From positions 15,518,001 to 15,582,000 of the forward strand of contig NC_092573.1 in NCBI RefSeq assembly GCF_037975245.1: 64,000 bases of DNA. The letters are read 5' to 3'. The notes under the pieces were generated by a model. It made no database searches. It saw only the letters and a list, made by a program, of their open reading frames with translations, and was not told the origin of the DNA. Position numbers and translations under genes: made by a program. Below are positions 40,984 through 52,149 of this stretch, one piece after another. Every line of letters starts with the position of its first letter. The stretch's first letter is position 1. This DNA is from Apostichopus japonicus. Its lineage: Eukaryota; Echinodermata; Holothuroidea; Aspidochirotida; Stichopodidae.

Positions 40984-41914
40984 CTGGAACTTGTTTTCAA
41001 TAAATTCTGTACTTGCATGTACAGAACTCTTAAGGAGTATGTCAAATTTAGGTGAAAAAGAGTATTTAAACTATGAAAATCTCTTATATTATTACATAGG
41101 CTATTCTGTAACCTTGAAGAAAAAAAGAGTTCTAACAATTAATTTACGACAAAATCCCCCGTATGGATTACCTTCAGCATATACAGGCTATGGCTACTAT
41201 TTCAGGAGGCTGTATCATGCTTTTGTATATTGATATTGACAAATGGTCAATTCACAATTATTACCTACTAGTAAGCCTAAGTGAAATCTTTTCAACTATT
41301 TATATTTGTTTATGGAGGTGTAAACTTCTAAAACATGAACTCCCAGACAAAAGAATGCATAGATGCAAACAATGTTGGGAAGTACATACCATTTTCATGC
41401 AATCTGGGATCATATTTTAGCAACAGCCTTCTCCATACACTGCTTGCCAACCAAAAGTGGTGCTTGCATTATTGCCACCATGCCCCCTCCCCTCCCCACC
41501 CCACCCTGCACTAAAAATTTCTTATAAACCCCTAAAAAAACTCCTTTTCATACTAAAAGCTCTATCCAACACTAAGCCGGTTATACAATTGATGGATCTA
41601 ATGATGTGAGTAAATACATGTACTTGCTCTTTGAAACCGAGTTCCACTTTCCTGAAAAAAGGCATCCCCCCTCTTTGCCAGGCTAACACCAGCCTGCGCC
41701 CTTGAAATGTGGCTTTGGTAACCAGAGCCTGGCTTTTGAATTTTATGTATACTATTTGTACATAGAGTTACACATTTTGGGGGGCGCTCTTCAAAAATAC
41801 CATAGGTCCCCACAATGTGTGTTGAAAAATTTTCAAGAAAGAAGAAAAAATTAAAAAAAATTAAAAATCCCTATTTTCATCTAAAACATGCAAAATAAGT
41901 TTTTTTTTAGCAAA

Positions 41915-41949
41915 ACATTATGGGGACCTGATACAGGTCCCCACAATGT
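41915..41949. repeat. Hairpin, 16-bp arms
   Basis: ACATTATGGGGACCTG and CAGGTCCCCACAATGT flank ATA with one mismatch. A further GGTCCCCACAATGTGTG lies near 41,807. Probably the remnant of a fold-back or TIR element. Confidence 0.6.
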
Positions 41950-42010
41950 TCACAGTCCCCATAGCGAAGGTGTGTTGTCACGTGCGGGTCCCCGTAAACC
42001 ACCTTACGCA

Positions 42011-42053
42011 AACACACGCATACACACACACATATATATATATATATACACAA

Positions 42054-42111
<58 letters not shown>

Positions 42112-42116
42112 ATGTT

Positions 42117-42148
<32 letters not shown>

Positions 42149-42170
42149 CATATAAATATATATATATATG
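42011..42170. repeat. (CA)n/(TA)n microsatellite
   Basis: Short CA repeats pass into long TA repeats with a few TATG interruptions. The recognisable gypsy sequence starts immediately after it. Confidence 0.95.
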
Positions 42171-42516
42171 TGGTGAACGAGCCGGCTTCGTGGTCACTTC
42201 CGGACGAGAACATCCCTGATGTGGATGAATTTGATCCTCTGAACGTGCCAGTTAGACCGAGATTATGTGGAGGGCCGATACAAACGACGAAATATCAAGA
42301 CGAACCTGGCAGGGGAGATAAGGGGGACGGCAACAGGTTGGCTTACTGTTTTGTTGGTCCAGAGGCTCTGAGGGACGAAAACCGTCGCCCGACGGTAGGC
42401 AGATCGTACGAATTGGCCGACGAACGTGGTGAAGCTTGGGGAGACGAAGACCGCTGTCCGTTGATAAACCAGGGATACAAGAGGACAGCTAGTGAGGATG
42501 CACTGGAGGCGAGTAG

Positions 42517-43583
42517 ATGGCAACCACGGGGTGGCCAAGGGAACAAATTGTAATGCAGCAGCCGACAGAGGCGTATGAAACTGCTCCAGCCTACGGCCGG
42601 GGGCCTTTTAGAACAAACGAATTGCGACCTAGTGTGAGACCAAGGTATCCATGGCGGGAAGAAGGGAATAATCGAAGGTTGTCTATGAGTAATGATAAAA
42701 AAAAATCAGTCGGCAAAGACTGTGGCACCCACAGTATGAGCCCCAGGCCTCCATTTCGACTGTTTCCAGAGTAACAGCGCCCTCATTTAATGGCTCAACC
42801 CCCTGGGAGGATTACATAGTTCAGTTTGAGCTAATATCAGAGCTAAACGGTTGGGATGAGAGAACAAGGGCGTTACAACTAACGGCAAGCCTGAAGGACC
42901 CAGTACAGGCTGTACTTGCTGATCTTGATGCAGCGAAGAGAGGAAGATTTGAATCTCTCACGGATGCGCTCGAACAAAGATTCGGGAGAGCTAACCAGAC
43001 AGAACTATTAAGAACGCTCTTACGTAACAGGACCCGACAACAAGGGGAGATTATTCCAGAACTGGTCCATGATATACAGCGACCTCTCTCACGTGCTTAC
43101 TTGAATGCCTCTATTGAGATGAAAGAGACCCTGTCAAAAGAGTTCTTTATAGATGCCATAGGCGACAGTGACATCAGATGGAAGATGTATCAGTCAAGAC
43201 CCAAGACCCTTGAGGAAGCAGTGAGCATTGCAGCCGAGCTGGATGCCTTCACCCTCTCCGAACAGAGGAAAGGCACACAGAAGAAGGCTGTAGTTAGAGT
43301 TGTATAAGTGAAGACAGAAGGTCAGGAAAACAAGTGTGGTGCGATAGATGATATTAGTAAAACACTGGCGACAGCAATGACCGAAGGATTCTCCGAACTT
43401 ACTAAACAGCTACAGAAACTGCTCTTAGTGTACAACACGAATGTGTCAAAGAAAGGCCAAGAAAGGCGGAAAACCATCAAATGCTGGAACTGTGGAGAGA
43501 TGGGCCATTTTCGGAGGAACTGTCCTTCCCCCAGAAACAGGAAAACGAGGAGAAGTCGGTCTTGTAGGGCAAAGATCGACTAG
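42517..43583 (+). pseudogene. gag: Gag remnant with CCHC zinc knuckle
   Basis: Gag normally forms the particle shell and binds the element RNA. The capsid-like domain is readable from about 42,760 to 43,304. It has the retrotransposon-gag pattern FNGSTPWEDYIVQFE, then ALQLTASLKDPVQ and LEQRFGRA. An in-frame TAA at 43,305-43,307 interrupts it. The same frame then resumes and reaches a canonical CCHC knuckle, CWNCGEMGHFRRNC, at 43,482-43,523, followed by a basic tail. The N-terminal part (42,517-42,774) is in another frame, implying a frameshift near 42,770. An arginine- and acid-rich stretch in the preceding frame (from ~42,180) may be more of the N-terminus. The start cannot be fixed. Confidence 0.85.
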
Positions 43584-43625
43584 TCCACATGGTAAGCCGT
43601 CAATGTACCACTCTCATGGAAGAGG

Positions 43626-43862
43626 TTGCGGTCTGTAGGTGCAAAAGGTTTGTGCGTACAGGGAGAGCTAGAGAGTGTAGAAGTGAGTTTACTTATCTAC
43701 ACCGGAGCTGACCTGACGGTAGTGCGAACGGGATTTTTCGAGCAATTGTCCGCCAAAAAAACTTTGGAGCTCAAGGATGTATCTCTCGACATGGCTGTTG
43801 CAGACGGTAGCCCTCTTGCGTTCTTGGGGTGTGGTAGACTCCAGTTGAAAGTAGGTAGATAG
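43626..43862 (+). pseudogene. Retropepsin-like aspartic protease remnant, active-site Asp lost
   Basis: The segment VSLLIYTGADLTVV aligns with the retropepsin active-site pattern, hydrophobic-D-T-G-A. The catalytic Asp codon reads TAC (Tyr) at 43,698-43,700, a single-base change from GAC. Downstream are a probable flap region (ADGSPLAF) and a short hydrophobic stretch (LGCGRLQL). Retropepsins act as dimers that use this Asp to cleave the polyprotein, so this copy should be inactive. The frame ends at TAG shortly before the integrase region. It lies in the same frame as gag. Confidence 0.8.
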
Positions 43863-44935
43863 CGAACTACATCAGCTGGTAGTCCCAAAAGAAATTCAGG
43901 AAGAAATCCTGGATAAATCCCATAACAAAGGCTTTCAGGCCATTTTATGACAAAGAAGACTCATCCGAGAAGAAATATCCGAGAACTGTATTACTGGAGT
44001 GGTTATAGGGGCCACGTGGAGAAATGGTGTAAGAGCTTTGACGCATGCGCTTGACGCAAGGGCCCTAGGGAAAAGGCCCATGCATCCTTAAAGCAGTATG
44101 GCACCGGACACGTACTACAACGTTGCGCAATGGATATCATGAGACCACTCCCAGTATCAAGTCGGGGTAATCGGTACGTCGTTGTCATAGCTGATTATTT
44201 CACAAAATGGACAGAAGCATTTGCAATAGCCGACATGGAAGCCGAAACTGTCGCCAGGGTACTGGTTGAAGAGTTTATCTGCAGGTTTGGTGTCCCCGAA
44301 GAACTTCACACTGATCAGGGCCGACAATTTGAATCCGAACTATTCCAACATATGTGCCGACTGTTAGACATTCACAAGACAAGGACGACAACGTTTCATC
44401 CACAATCAGACGGGATAGTGGAGCGATTTAATCGGACCCTAGAAGATATGCTCTCCCTTGTTGCAAGTGAAGATCAGAAAGACGTGGCTGCCGTACCTTC
44501 TAATGGCTTATCGCTCCGCGGAGCATGAAAGCACCGGGTTTTTGCCAGCTGAAATCATGCTGGGAAGCATGGTTACCTTGCCGTTAAGCGCCCAACTCTC
44601 CAGGCTACCCGACGAGACGGACAGTCCCCGTAAGCCTACCCCTAAATATGTACTGGAGTTAGATAAGACCATGCACAGAATACATGAGATTGCAAGCGGG
44701 AAGCTAAAACTAGCCAGTGATAAACAAAATAAGTTTCACGATAAAGGTGCATAAAACCAGGTGTTTACTCAGGGGGATTTGATATGGCTGCTAAACACCA
44801 AGAAGGATTTCCTCTAAACTCCAGAAACGTCAGATGTCATATATCGTGTTAAAATGCGACCTAAGAAGAAACCGCAGGTAGTTCATCGCAACCGTTTGAA
44901 GCCTTATACCAGAGAGGATCCGCCCCTGTGGTTGT
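43857..44935 (+). pseudogene. Integrase remnant (zinc-binding, DDE core, C-terminal tail)
   Basis: Integrase inserts the element cDNA into the host genome. The start resembles the N-terminal zinc-binding region (LVVPKEIQEEILDKSHN, then WCKSFDACA with two Cys), broken by stops. The core domain is clear from 44,130. It has the first Asp in MDIMRPLP, then GNRYVVVIADYFTKW, the second Asp in HTDQGRQFES and the Glu in GIVERFNRTL. All three DDE acids are therefore kept. A one-base frameshift lies near 44,480, and the frame continues as AYRSAEHESTGFLPAEIMLG. In-frame stops occur near 44,751 and 44,816. The tail VKMRPKKKPQVVHRNRLKPY matches the end of gypsy integrases. Not functional. Confidence 0.9.
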
Positions 44936-45193
44936 TACGGATGCCTTCGTTCAGCGAAGCTTCTCAGCAAACGGTCACCCAGGCGGAAAATCTACAAAAA
45001 CAGTAGCGTCGACGCGTTGGCCTTACGTAAGATAATACCACCGCGGATCTCCTTGTTGACTGCCAGAGTGGTTTTATCTTTCCTCCAACGTGGCATGGAA
45101 AACAAAGCATCGGACACTATGCCGTACACTAGATTCAACTAGATCTTCCACAGTGTCATTTCCGGGTTGCATCTTCATCAGGAACAACTAAAA

Positions 45194-45364
45194 ATGTCTC
45201 ACTTATACGAAGCCGAATTAAAGTGCAGAGACTGTAAAAGACGTTACTCTGATCTCAGTGAACTGAAACGTCATTATGCGGAGAAAGACGGGGACGGCAG
45301 CAAGCTCTTAAGATGTGAAGAATGTGTTTTTATGGGTGTAGAAAATGCGAGGACGCATTTGTAG
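45194..45364 (+). CDS. Small zinc-finger-like ORF in the gypsy element (56 aa)
   Basis: The ATG at 45,194 has an A-rich context (AAAAATG). The product has two C-X2-C starts: CRDC with a finger-like spacer to a His (RYSDLSELKRH), and CEEC ending ...ARTHL just before TAG. Each looks like a C2H2 finger that lacks its last His, the second being cut by the stop. The frame is open to 45,167 (a methionine codon there adds 9 residues). It sits between the integrase tail and the polypurine tract, so it is either an accessory ORF or the truncated end of a longer pol. Function unknown. It may be inactive like its neighbours. Confidence 0.5.
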   Translation: MSHLYEAELKCRDCKRRYSDLSELKRHYAEKDGDGSKLLRCEECVFMGVENARTHL

Positions 45365-45367
45365 CTC

Positions 45368-45379
45368 GGGTGGGGGAAA
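45368..45379 (+). promoter_or_regulatory. Polypurine tract before the 3' LTR
   Basis: GGGTGGGGGAAA directly precedes TGTAGCGG. In LTR retrotransposons this RNase-H-resistant tract primes plus-strand cDNA synthesis at the LTR edge. The position fits the LTR start exactly. Confidence 0.75.
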
Positions 45380-46442
45380 TGTAGCGGCCGCGGAAAGCTA
45401 CGACTTTTCGTTAGTGACATACGTTTTGTTCACTCAGAGGTTACATCTGTTGAGCTCCGCGGAGGCAACGAGAAATGTTTATCCGGAACAGGAACTGATT
45501 ACGTAATTTTGCTATATCGATGTATTCCCGTGACTGGCATAGGCAGGCACGGCGGTGGGTGTGTGAGTCGATCCCATTGGTCGCAACTCACCGTAGTTAA
45601 ATGCAGGTAGTTCCTGATTGGTCTAAGCCTTTTTACAGTTTTTGTACGGACGTGTTTATACGGGGTTATTTCCGGGGTATTTAATGAATGGTTCTTTCGT
45701 AAACGAGGGAGTCAGTCGGTCGGTCAAGTGCAAGACGAGGAACTTTCCTCTCGGCGGCTCGTGGTAAAGGTTATAATATTTGCCTAAGTCCAAACAAATA
45801 AGTTTAACCATTTTAAGAGTGTCCGCATACCTGCGCTGCCCGAGTCCAGCGGATCACCCGACACCTGCGCTGCACGAGTCCAGCGGATCACCCGACACCT
45901 GCGCTGCCCGAGTTCAGCGGATTGCCCGACCCCTGCGCTGCCCGAGTCCAGCGGACTGCCCAACCCCTGCGCTGCCAGGGTCCAGCGGATTGCCCGACAC
46001 CTGTGCTGCACGAGTCCAGCGGATTGCCCGACCCCTGCGCTGCCCGAGTCCAGCGGACTGCCCGACCCCTGCGCTGCCCGAGTCCAGCGGATTGCCCGAC
46101 CCCTGCGCCGGGTCAAGTGGATTGCCCGAAGCCTGTGCTGCCCGACACCGGTGGATTGCCGACGTCTAGAATGCCCGACCCTTGCGCAGCCCCAGAGTTA
46201 TGCCTGCGTATCCCTGCGTTGTGCCCGACCCCAGTACGTTATATTGGGCAAATATAAATATTGTGTATTATACGCTGTAGATATAGAACGAGATGAGAAA
46301 TTACACTTTTTATTAATCCTTCAACTCTGGTGTCTGCTTCCTGATTTATAGTAAATCTGTACCCGTCCCCATCTACCTCCCTTACCCTTCTCCAGTTGGT
46401 TTCGAGACAGGTTTTACACTACCAGACGTTGGCGGCGTTACA
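45380..46442 (+). repeat. 3' LTR of the gypsy element (1,063 bp)
   Basis: It begins TGTAGCGGCCGC after the polypurine tract and ends GGCGGCGTTACA, so both ends carry the TG...CA inverted terminus (TGTARCGSC). A TATTTAA box lies at 45,679-45,685, with ATTGG motifs upstream (45,577 and 45,617), consistent with a promoter. A 34-bp tandem repeat lies downstream. There is no second LTR in the window to confirm the right boundary by identity, so that edge rests on the inverted terminus alone. Confidence 0.7.
45830..46135 (+). repeat. 34-bp tandem repeat inside the LTR (about 9 copies)
   Basis: Units begin CCTGCGCTGCCCGAGTCCAG at 45,830, 45,864, 45,898, 45,932, 45,966, 46,000, 46,034, 46,068 and 46,102, with exact 34-bp spacing. 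Degenerate units follow to ~46,190. The open frames seen here on both strands are by-products of the repeat. Confidence 0.95.
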
Positions 46443-47153
46443 TTAGAAACAACATCAGATACTATATCTAACATAATAGTCGTCACAATTACTCTCTTGC
46501 CTCTTCTTTTTACCTAACAACAACAAAGTTCCCAAAGTCCTTTGACCCTCACCATTAGCAGCTGCCATGCATTGTGAATACAAATATGGGATATATGTCT
46601 ACAGTATCAAACCATCTTGGAACGTCCTTTGACCTTCAACAATAGCATCATGCATTGTTATTCTGGTTCCCATGTTAACAAGGTATTAATAATTTGTCCT
46701 CAAATGAATTCAATGAAGTCACCATGAACTGTCTTTGGTGGACCTGCATATATAGTATGTATAAGAGAAAGTTAGCAGTAGTTCTTTTGTTTGATTTTTA
46801 AGAAGGCAACAACCCATGACCAGATCACATCTATACAAAATACAATAAAGCAATGCAGTTAACTAACTAAGCCTAAATTTCTGGCATGGTAACGTTCCTA
46901 TTTGCAGTTTTAATAGCTGCCGAATTTGTTTTTGTTTTCATTTGCTCGAAAACCATTGTCTTTATAAGAAGAACGTTTCTGTCGAGATATATCTCCTGGC
47001 AGGATATTCTGGTGTTCCTGGAGGAATGTTGGAACTTCATTTTTCCTGCAAAGCCAATAAACAAATCACAACAAAAAGTTTCATAATCTTTACGTAAAAA
47101 AACAATTTTCAAACACAAAAGAAAAGCAAAGTGTAGGCATCAATATAAATAAC

Positions 47154-47158
<5 letters not shown>
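46443..47158. other. Mostly unassigned interval
   Basis: No supported gene apart from a weak terminal exon candidate on the minus strand at 46,910-47,045. Confidence 0.45.
46910..47045 (-). other. Possible terminal coding exon (weak)
   Basis: On the minus strand an acceptor-like TTTATTGGCTTTGCAG precedes an open frame of ~44 codons ending in TAA. Its composition is protein-like (KNEVPTFLQEHQNILPGD). No partner exon or family was recognised. An overlapping frame is also open, so coding is uncertain. Confidence 0.18.

Positions 47159-47241
<83 letters not shown>
47159..47241. repeat. (TA)n microsatellite
   Basis: Almost pure TA. It is followed by short ATTAGCCTA repeats up to ~47,285. Confidence 0.95.
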
Positions 47242-47245
<4 letters not shown>

Positions 47246-47289
47246 CCTACGGATTAGCCAATGGATTAGCCTACTCTAATCCATAGAGT

Positions 47290-48560
47290 ATGCCAGGTTC
47301 ATGTTCTCTCAAAAAGGACAATATGTCTGATCTTCGGACTTGAACTCTTACCATGAAAAATATTTTGTAAGTTCAGTACATTCCTACAAGCATGTAAACA
47401 TTATCTATGTATCTATTTTATTGAACAAGTAAACTCTGTACCCACCCTTTGAACTATGACGTCATGTGTTTTCATCAAAGACTCATCTCTGTTGTTGTCA
47501 TTTTTTTTTTTATTATCATTCCATCAAGTATCCAAACAACGTACAGTTCATAATAACATATACTTTATGACCATTAGTCAATATTATCTACAACAACTAT
47601 TAAATCATTAAACTTCATATAAAGATTTCCAGTTATGCCATCTGACATCAAAAGCAATTTGCTTACAATTAGTTTGATACATAAACTTTTCTTTAAGATA
47701 ACAATTCTTTAGATCAATTTTACCCCAGCTAATGGAAGGTCTTCTTTTTTAACCTTACTTTTGTAAACACAACATTTCAGAACCAGAAGGATATTATTAA
47801 ACACATAGTCTTTGTACAAATAATTCCCAAACAGAACAAACTGTTGTTGTCATCACTCAGTTCTTAATAGTTCTTTCTGCATATGGTAGAATAATGGCAT
47901 TTGTTCTTATGGTTTCATATTCCAAAATAGACCACATCAGTATTATACAGTACGTCTTTATTTAAAAACAAACGGATTTGCTCCCACAACTTGTACTCTG
48001 AAATGATGTTTGCTTTCTGAGGCATCTCAATGCATAATCAACTACGACTTGCACTTTTTCATATGATTCAAGAGATCCCTCCCAGGTCAGATATGACTTT
48101 GCAGCTTATGGTAGTTAGGAGTAGACCACCCTGCTCCCCCGCCTCCCCATCCCGAGTGGTCATCTGCATTGAAATTCCCCCAGAAACAGTGAGTGTTGCA
48201 AGGTCATTTCAATGCAACTTTGGAAATGGAAATTGAAAAATTTATCACTTTAAACCCATTGGCCATTAAGTAATAAATTAATATGTTCCACACCTTCACT
48301 GGTGTTAACAATCCATAACAGATATTGATGTTTCCTTATGCAGCCACGGAGAATTGGCATACTCATATGTATTCAAGGTTTTAGTAATGCATACTTATTA
48401 ACTATGACGAAATATATGCAACAGCACTAAAGAATGAAGATCAAGTGCCCAATTTAGGATACGACTTGTATGTACATTTGTCTTGTACAAAACACATACA
48501 TATATCCCCCAGTACATTGAAACACAGCAAATTTGTCTAAGAGCACACCAGAACTTACAG
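47290..48560. other. Unassigned interval
   Basis: No supported gene, RNA or clear repeat. Confidence 0.5.

Positions 48561-48630
<70 letters not shown>
48561..48630. repeat. (TA)n microsatellite
   Basis: Uninterrupted alternating TA over most of its length. Confidence 0.95.
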
Positions 48631-48633
<3 letters not shown>

Positions 48634-48639
48634 AAGACC

Positions 48640-49689
48640 TTAAGTGGTTATTTTAAGCCATGCTTAGTGTTAGCCTAACCATACCTACGGATTAAAGGGA
48701 AGGAATCCCAAACCATCATAATGAACTTATATCACCAAGATCCTTTTGATGAACTTATCCCTGAAATATCTTAGTCCATTATCTTGCACGGTACGAGAGT
48801 AAATTAATTTTTAAAAGTCGTGGCATGAAGCTATTTTTTACCAATGTGTAATATCATATTGCTACTTGGGATGGTGGGGGCAAGAAGGGGCATTTCCCCC
48901 CCCCCCCTACTTTTTCCCAGATCTTAGTTCACTTTTTTGTCGTTTTGCAGACAAATGTGCACAACCCTAATCGAAATTATTCCCCCACAACAGCTCTATC
49001 AAATAGGCCTTTTTGTTTCCAATCTAAGTCGAATATGTGTTTAACATCGTAACATGTAGTATGCAGCAATAACTGGAGCTGGAGCTAGCACATGGTTCGC
49101 AGCACATGTAGCGAATCCTGGAGCTAACACACTAGCGATTAAATTCTGCATGTGATGAATCCGCGGCATGTGCTACAGTGCTAGCTTCAGGAATTGATTT
49201 TCAACGTTGCTGCTCTACTGAATGCGTTAAATAACTAAATCCAGAGAAACGATTTATGAAAGCCAGATTTGCATATTGGGAATATCAATAATTAAATTCA
49301 ATACACTGACACATGACACCCCCAACCCCCCTTTCGTGTCATTCAACAATATGCAATGGCAATGCCGACGTACTTTCTTTACTGCTCGAAATCCTGGAAT
49401 GATGCATGCAAATCGAATAATGCAAATTACAAATTGGCACTAACACAGTAACACTACAAATCCATTGTTACAGTATACAACACTCGGCAGTTTCGGTAAG
49501 GCCGATAAAATAATGTGTGGCTAGGTATGTAAAGGTATGTATAGCCCAAATATTTGCCAACTGCTCCAAGAAGTTGGGACCGCGGGGAGAATTTCGAAGT
49601 AGGTGCTGAACATATTCTTGATCGGTCCAATGCACAATATACTTTAATTTTAGGGGGAAAGAACTATCTAGATGCGATATATTGTTACC
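48640..49689. other. Unassigned interval
   Basis: Single-copy-looking sequence with a C-run near 48,900. A short GGAGCTAGCACA / GGAGCTAACACA direct repeat lies near 49,080-49,130. No gene supported. Confidence 0.5.
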
Positions 49690-50290
49690 AGAGGTGTCAT
49701 TTTTGCTGACCTAGGATTTCTTTTTTGCTTAAATTTCGACGCGCCGCGCCAACTGATGGTGGTGCACCGCCTAAATAGTGACGTATAAGCTTCAGTTGTA
49801 CATCACCAAATAAGTTCTTCTATCTGTCCTCCCGAAATTAGCACACGTTCATTAATTGTTTAGATGCAATTTAAAGGCTATATGGGTGTTAATTTTACCG
49901 ATCTAAGGGGACCTTTCACCAAAAATAATAGCTCCTTGCCAACCGATGATGGCGCTCCGCTTAGATAGTGGCGTATAAGTTGTACATCCCCATCTGACCA
50001 TATGTTCTACTATCAATCCTCTTCAAATTTTTAACCGATAATTAACTATCTAGATACAATTGCAGACATGAGATCCATATTTTAAGGATGGGTACATGCA
50101 GCTTAGAGCACTCGGGAAGGGCCGTTTCCGGCCATCTGGAGGGTTTGTAAAGGCAAACAAATTCTTGTACGCTCCGCGCCAACCGATGGTGGCGCTCCGT
50201 TTAGATATTCTTGCTGGCAGGTTTGCCCACCCCCGCCTCCCCACTTTCACAACTAAAATCCCGCCCCTGCGCTTCGGCTTACATCATAGA
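49690..50290 (-). mobile_element. TIR-element fragments with three copies of the conserved core
   Basis: GCGCCAACYGATGGTGGYGC-like cores occur near 49,745, 49,937 and 50,172. The last is preceded by TTTCCGGCCATCTGG. The stretch 50,063-50,115 (GCAGACATGAGATCCATATT onward) matches the reverse complement of ~52,800-52,870. The termini are too decayed to call. Confidence 0.65.
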
Positions 50291-50291
50291 C

Positions 50292-50831
50292 AATAATAAG
50301 GGGTCACCGAGTTTAGCTTTTCAAGCGTGGCAGGAGAAGCCTATAAGTTCATAAAGTAGTCGGTCAGCGCTAAGTTGCAATCGTTTACTGCAATACTTCT
50401 CAGTGTGTACTCTCTATACGTATCTTAATAAAAGTGATATTTGTATATTTATATTATATAGTATATTTATCAAGGAACCGTAATTGTGTTTCCTGGCTCT
50501 ACCTGGTGACTGGTATCGGTGATTCTAGACATTTTACTTGGTAATGATTTTCATTCGTATTTCTTTTATGTGTCAGTGAAGGGAACCTAACCAACGTTAA
50601 TATTTGTTTATCTATCTAGACCAAATATAATACTTAAGTTTGCCAGAATTACTTGTGGTGTTAACCTAACATTTACAAGGCTGGAGCCATTCTAGCTCAG
50701 AATTCAATTCAGTATTTTGAGAAAGATTGACATACAATTCCTGAAAAGTAACCTGAAGCTGCAGCTCAACCATCTCCCTATTTTGTGAATATGTGTATTT
50801 GAGACCCGACTTATACCTGGGTTTCAGTTTA
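50292..50831. other. Unassigned interval
   Basis: No supported gene or repeat before the hairpin array. Confidence 0.5.
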
Positions 50832-51133
50832 AGCTCGCACGGATTTGCGAAAAACAGCCCAGCTCGCACGGATTTGCGAGACACAGCCCAGCTCGCACTA
50901 TTTGCGATACAGCCCAGCTCGCACGGATTTGCGATACAGCCCAGCTCGCACGGATTTGCGAGATACAGCACAGCTCGCAAGCTGCTCGAAACAGCTCAGC
51001 TCGCAGGATTTGCGAGACACAGCCCAGCTCGCAGGATTTGCGAGACACAGCCCAGATCGCACTATTTGCGAGACAGCCCCGCTCGCACAGATTTGCGAGA
51101 TACAGCACAGCTCGCAAGCTGCGAGACACAGTC
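50832..51133 (+). repeat. Tandem array of short hairpin units, left part
   Basis: About 11 units of 25-29 bp follow the consensus AGCTCGCACGGATTTGCGAG then ACACAGCCC. Most units contain the inverted pair CTCGCA / TGCGAG around 4-6 bases, so each can form a small stem-loop. The array is cut by the 51,134-53,952 insertion and resumes at 53,953. Confidence 0.88.
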
Positions 51134-52149
51134 CAGTGGCGGATCCAGGATTTCGCCGAAGGGGGGGGGGGCCACATGGGAAATGCCTAATCGTCGTCCT
51201 GGGGGAGGGGTCTAAGGGGAGTGGGTGCCCCCTCCCCTTTGGAAAATTTCACAAAATATGGAGGTCCTCGGTGCAATCTGGTGCTACTTTTCGTGAAAGT
51301 TTGGAGTAAAATTTATTTCCAATAAATCATGTATTCATGGTTTGCCGGGCATATATTTGCAATTTCGAGCAATGAGCTGGGATTTACGTCTTTGGGGAGT
51401 AGGTGGTGATGCAAACTTCCTTTTTACCAGGCTACTCCAGGCCATTTCATCTTGGATGCCCCTTCCAGATGGAGACTATTGATGCAGTCAGAGTGCCCCT
51501 CTCACCTTCACTTTAACAGAATGATGGTGTACTCTTTTTGCAAATTTATTTTACAAGAAATTACACGCACAGTGGCGTAGCTAGGATTTTTTGAGTGGGG
51601 GAGGCCATGGGGGGCTGTTCTTTCTTGTGGGGGGCAGAGGTTACTATCTAAGCGGAGCGCCACCTTGGTTGGCGCGGAGCGTACAGAGAAAATTTGAGAT
51701 TTCAGCACCCCCCAGATCGCAGGAGATGGCACCTGTGAGGCAAAATAGCAACCAAAAAGATGTGCAACTTTGGTGACAGAAATGCAAAAAAAGTTTTTTC
51801 TCTTTCATGCTGACTGGCCTTGCCAACTCAGCCAGACTTTTAACTTGAGGGAAGTTGGCATCATTTGTCGTTTCAAGCTGTCAAGGCCTTTCTCCCAACT
51901 CAAACCCCTGTGGGCTACCGGTAGATTTGCAGGATATGCCCACATGTGGACTTAAATAGCATTAGAGGAAGGGGATGGAAGACTAACACGCATCGATGTT
52001 TCGGTAATGGTCCACATTGGTGGCTCGGTGCTAATTAGGCCATTTATTGGGTTTCTTGAGGCAGCTGTCATCAGAATCTGGCTTTTTGTGCCAATCGATG
52101 ACCGATAACATGTATTGGTATGTAAATTTCTTCTTCATATATCTAGCAA

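Larger units (their letters stand above)
40136..42010. other. Mostly unassigned interval
   Basis: No intact gene is visible. It holds a weak exon candidate (40,869-40,983, minus) and a short hairpin (41,915-41,949). The rest is AT-rich. Confidence 0.5.
42171..46442 (+). mobile_element. Ty3/gypsy-type LTR retrotransposon, defective, 5' LTR not found
   Basis: The order on the + strand is gag with a zinc knuckle, aspartic protease, integrase, a small zinc-finger ORF, polypurine tract and 3' LTR. This is the Ty3/gypsy order, with integrase after the place where RT/RNase H would lie. RT and RNase H are absent: the protease runs within a few codons into the integrase N-terminal region near 43,857. 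No sequence resembling the 3' LTR was found upstream, and recognisable sequence begins next to a (TA)n tract. Stops and frameshifts interrupt gag and integrase. The copy is inactive. Confidence 0.9.

Noticed and set aside
41400-42010. 5' LTR of the gypsy element
   Set aside because: No similarity to the 3' LTR (TGTAGCGGCCGC start, 34-bp repeat, GGCGGCGTTACA end) could be found here.
45780-46257. Long open frames over the 34-bp repeat (Pro/Ala/Ser-rich on +, Arg/Ser/Gly-rich on -)
   Set aside because: Several frames are open at once on both strands, as expected when a stop-free GC-rich repeat is tandemly copied. They lie inside an LTR.
50832-51133. CRISPR-like array
   Set aside because: Units are contiguous palindromes without unique spacers, no cas genes are present, and the sequence is eukaryotic.
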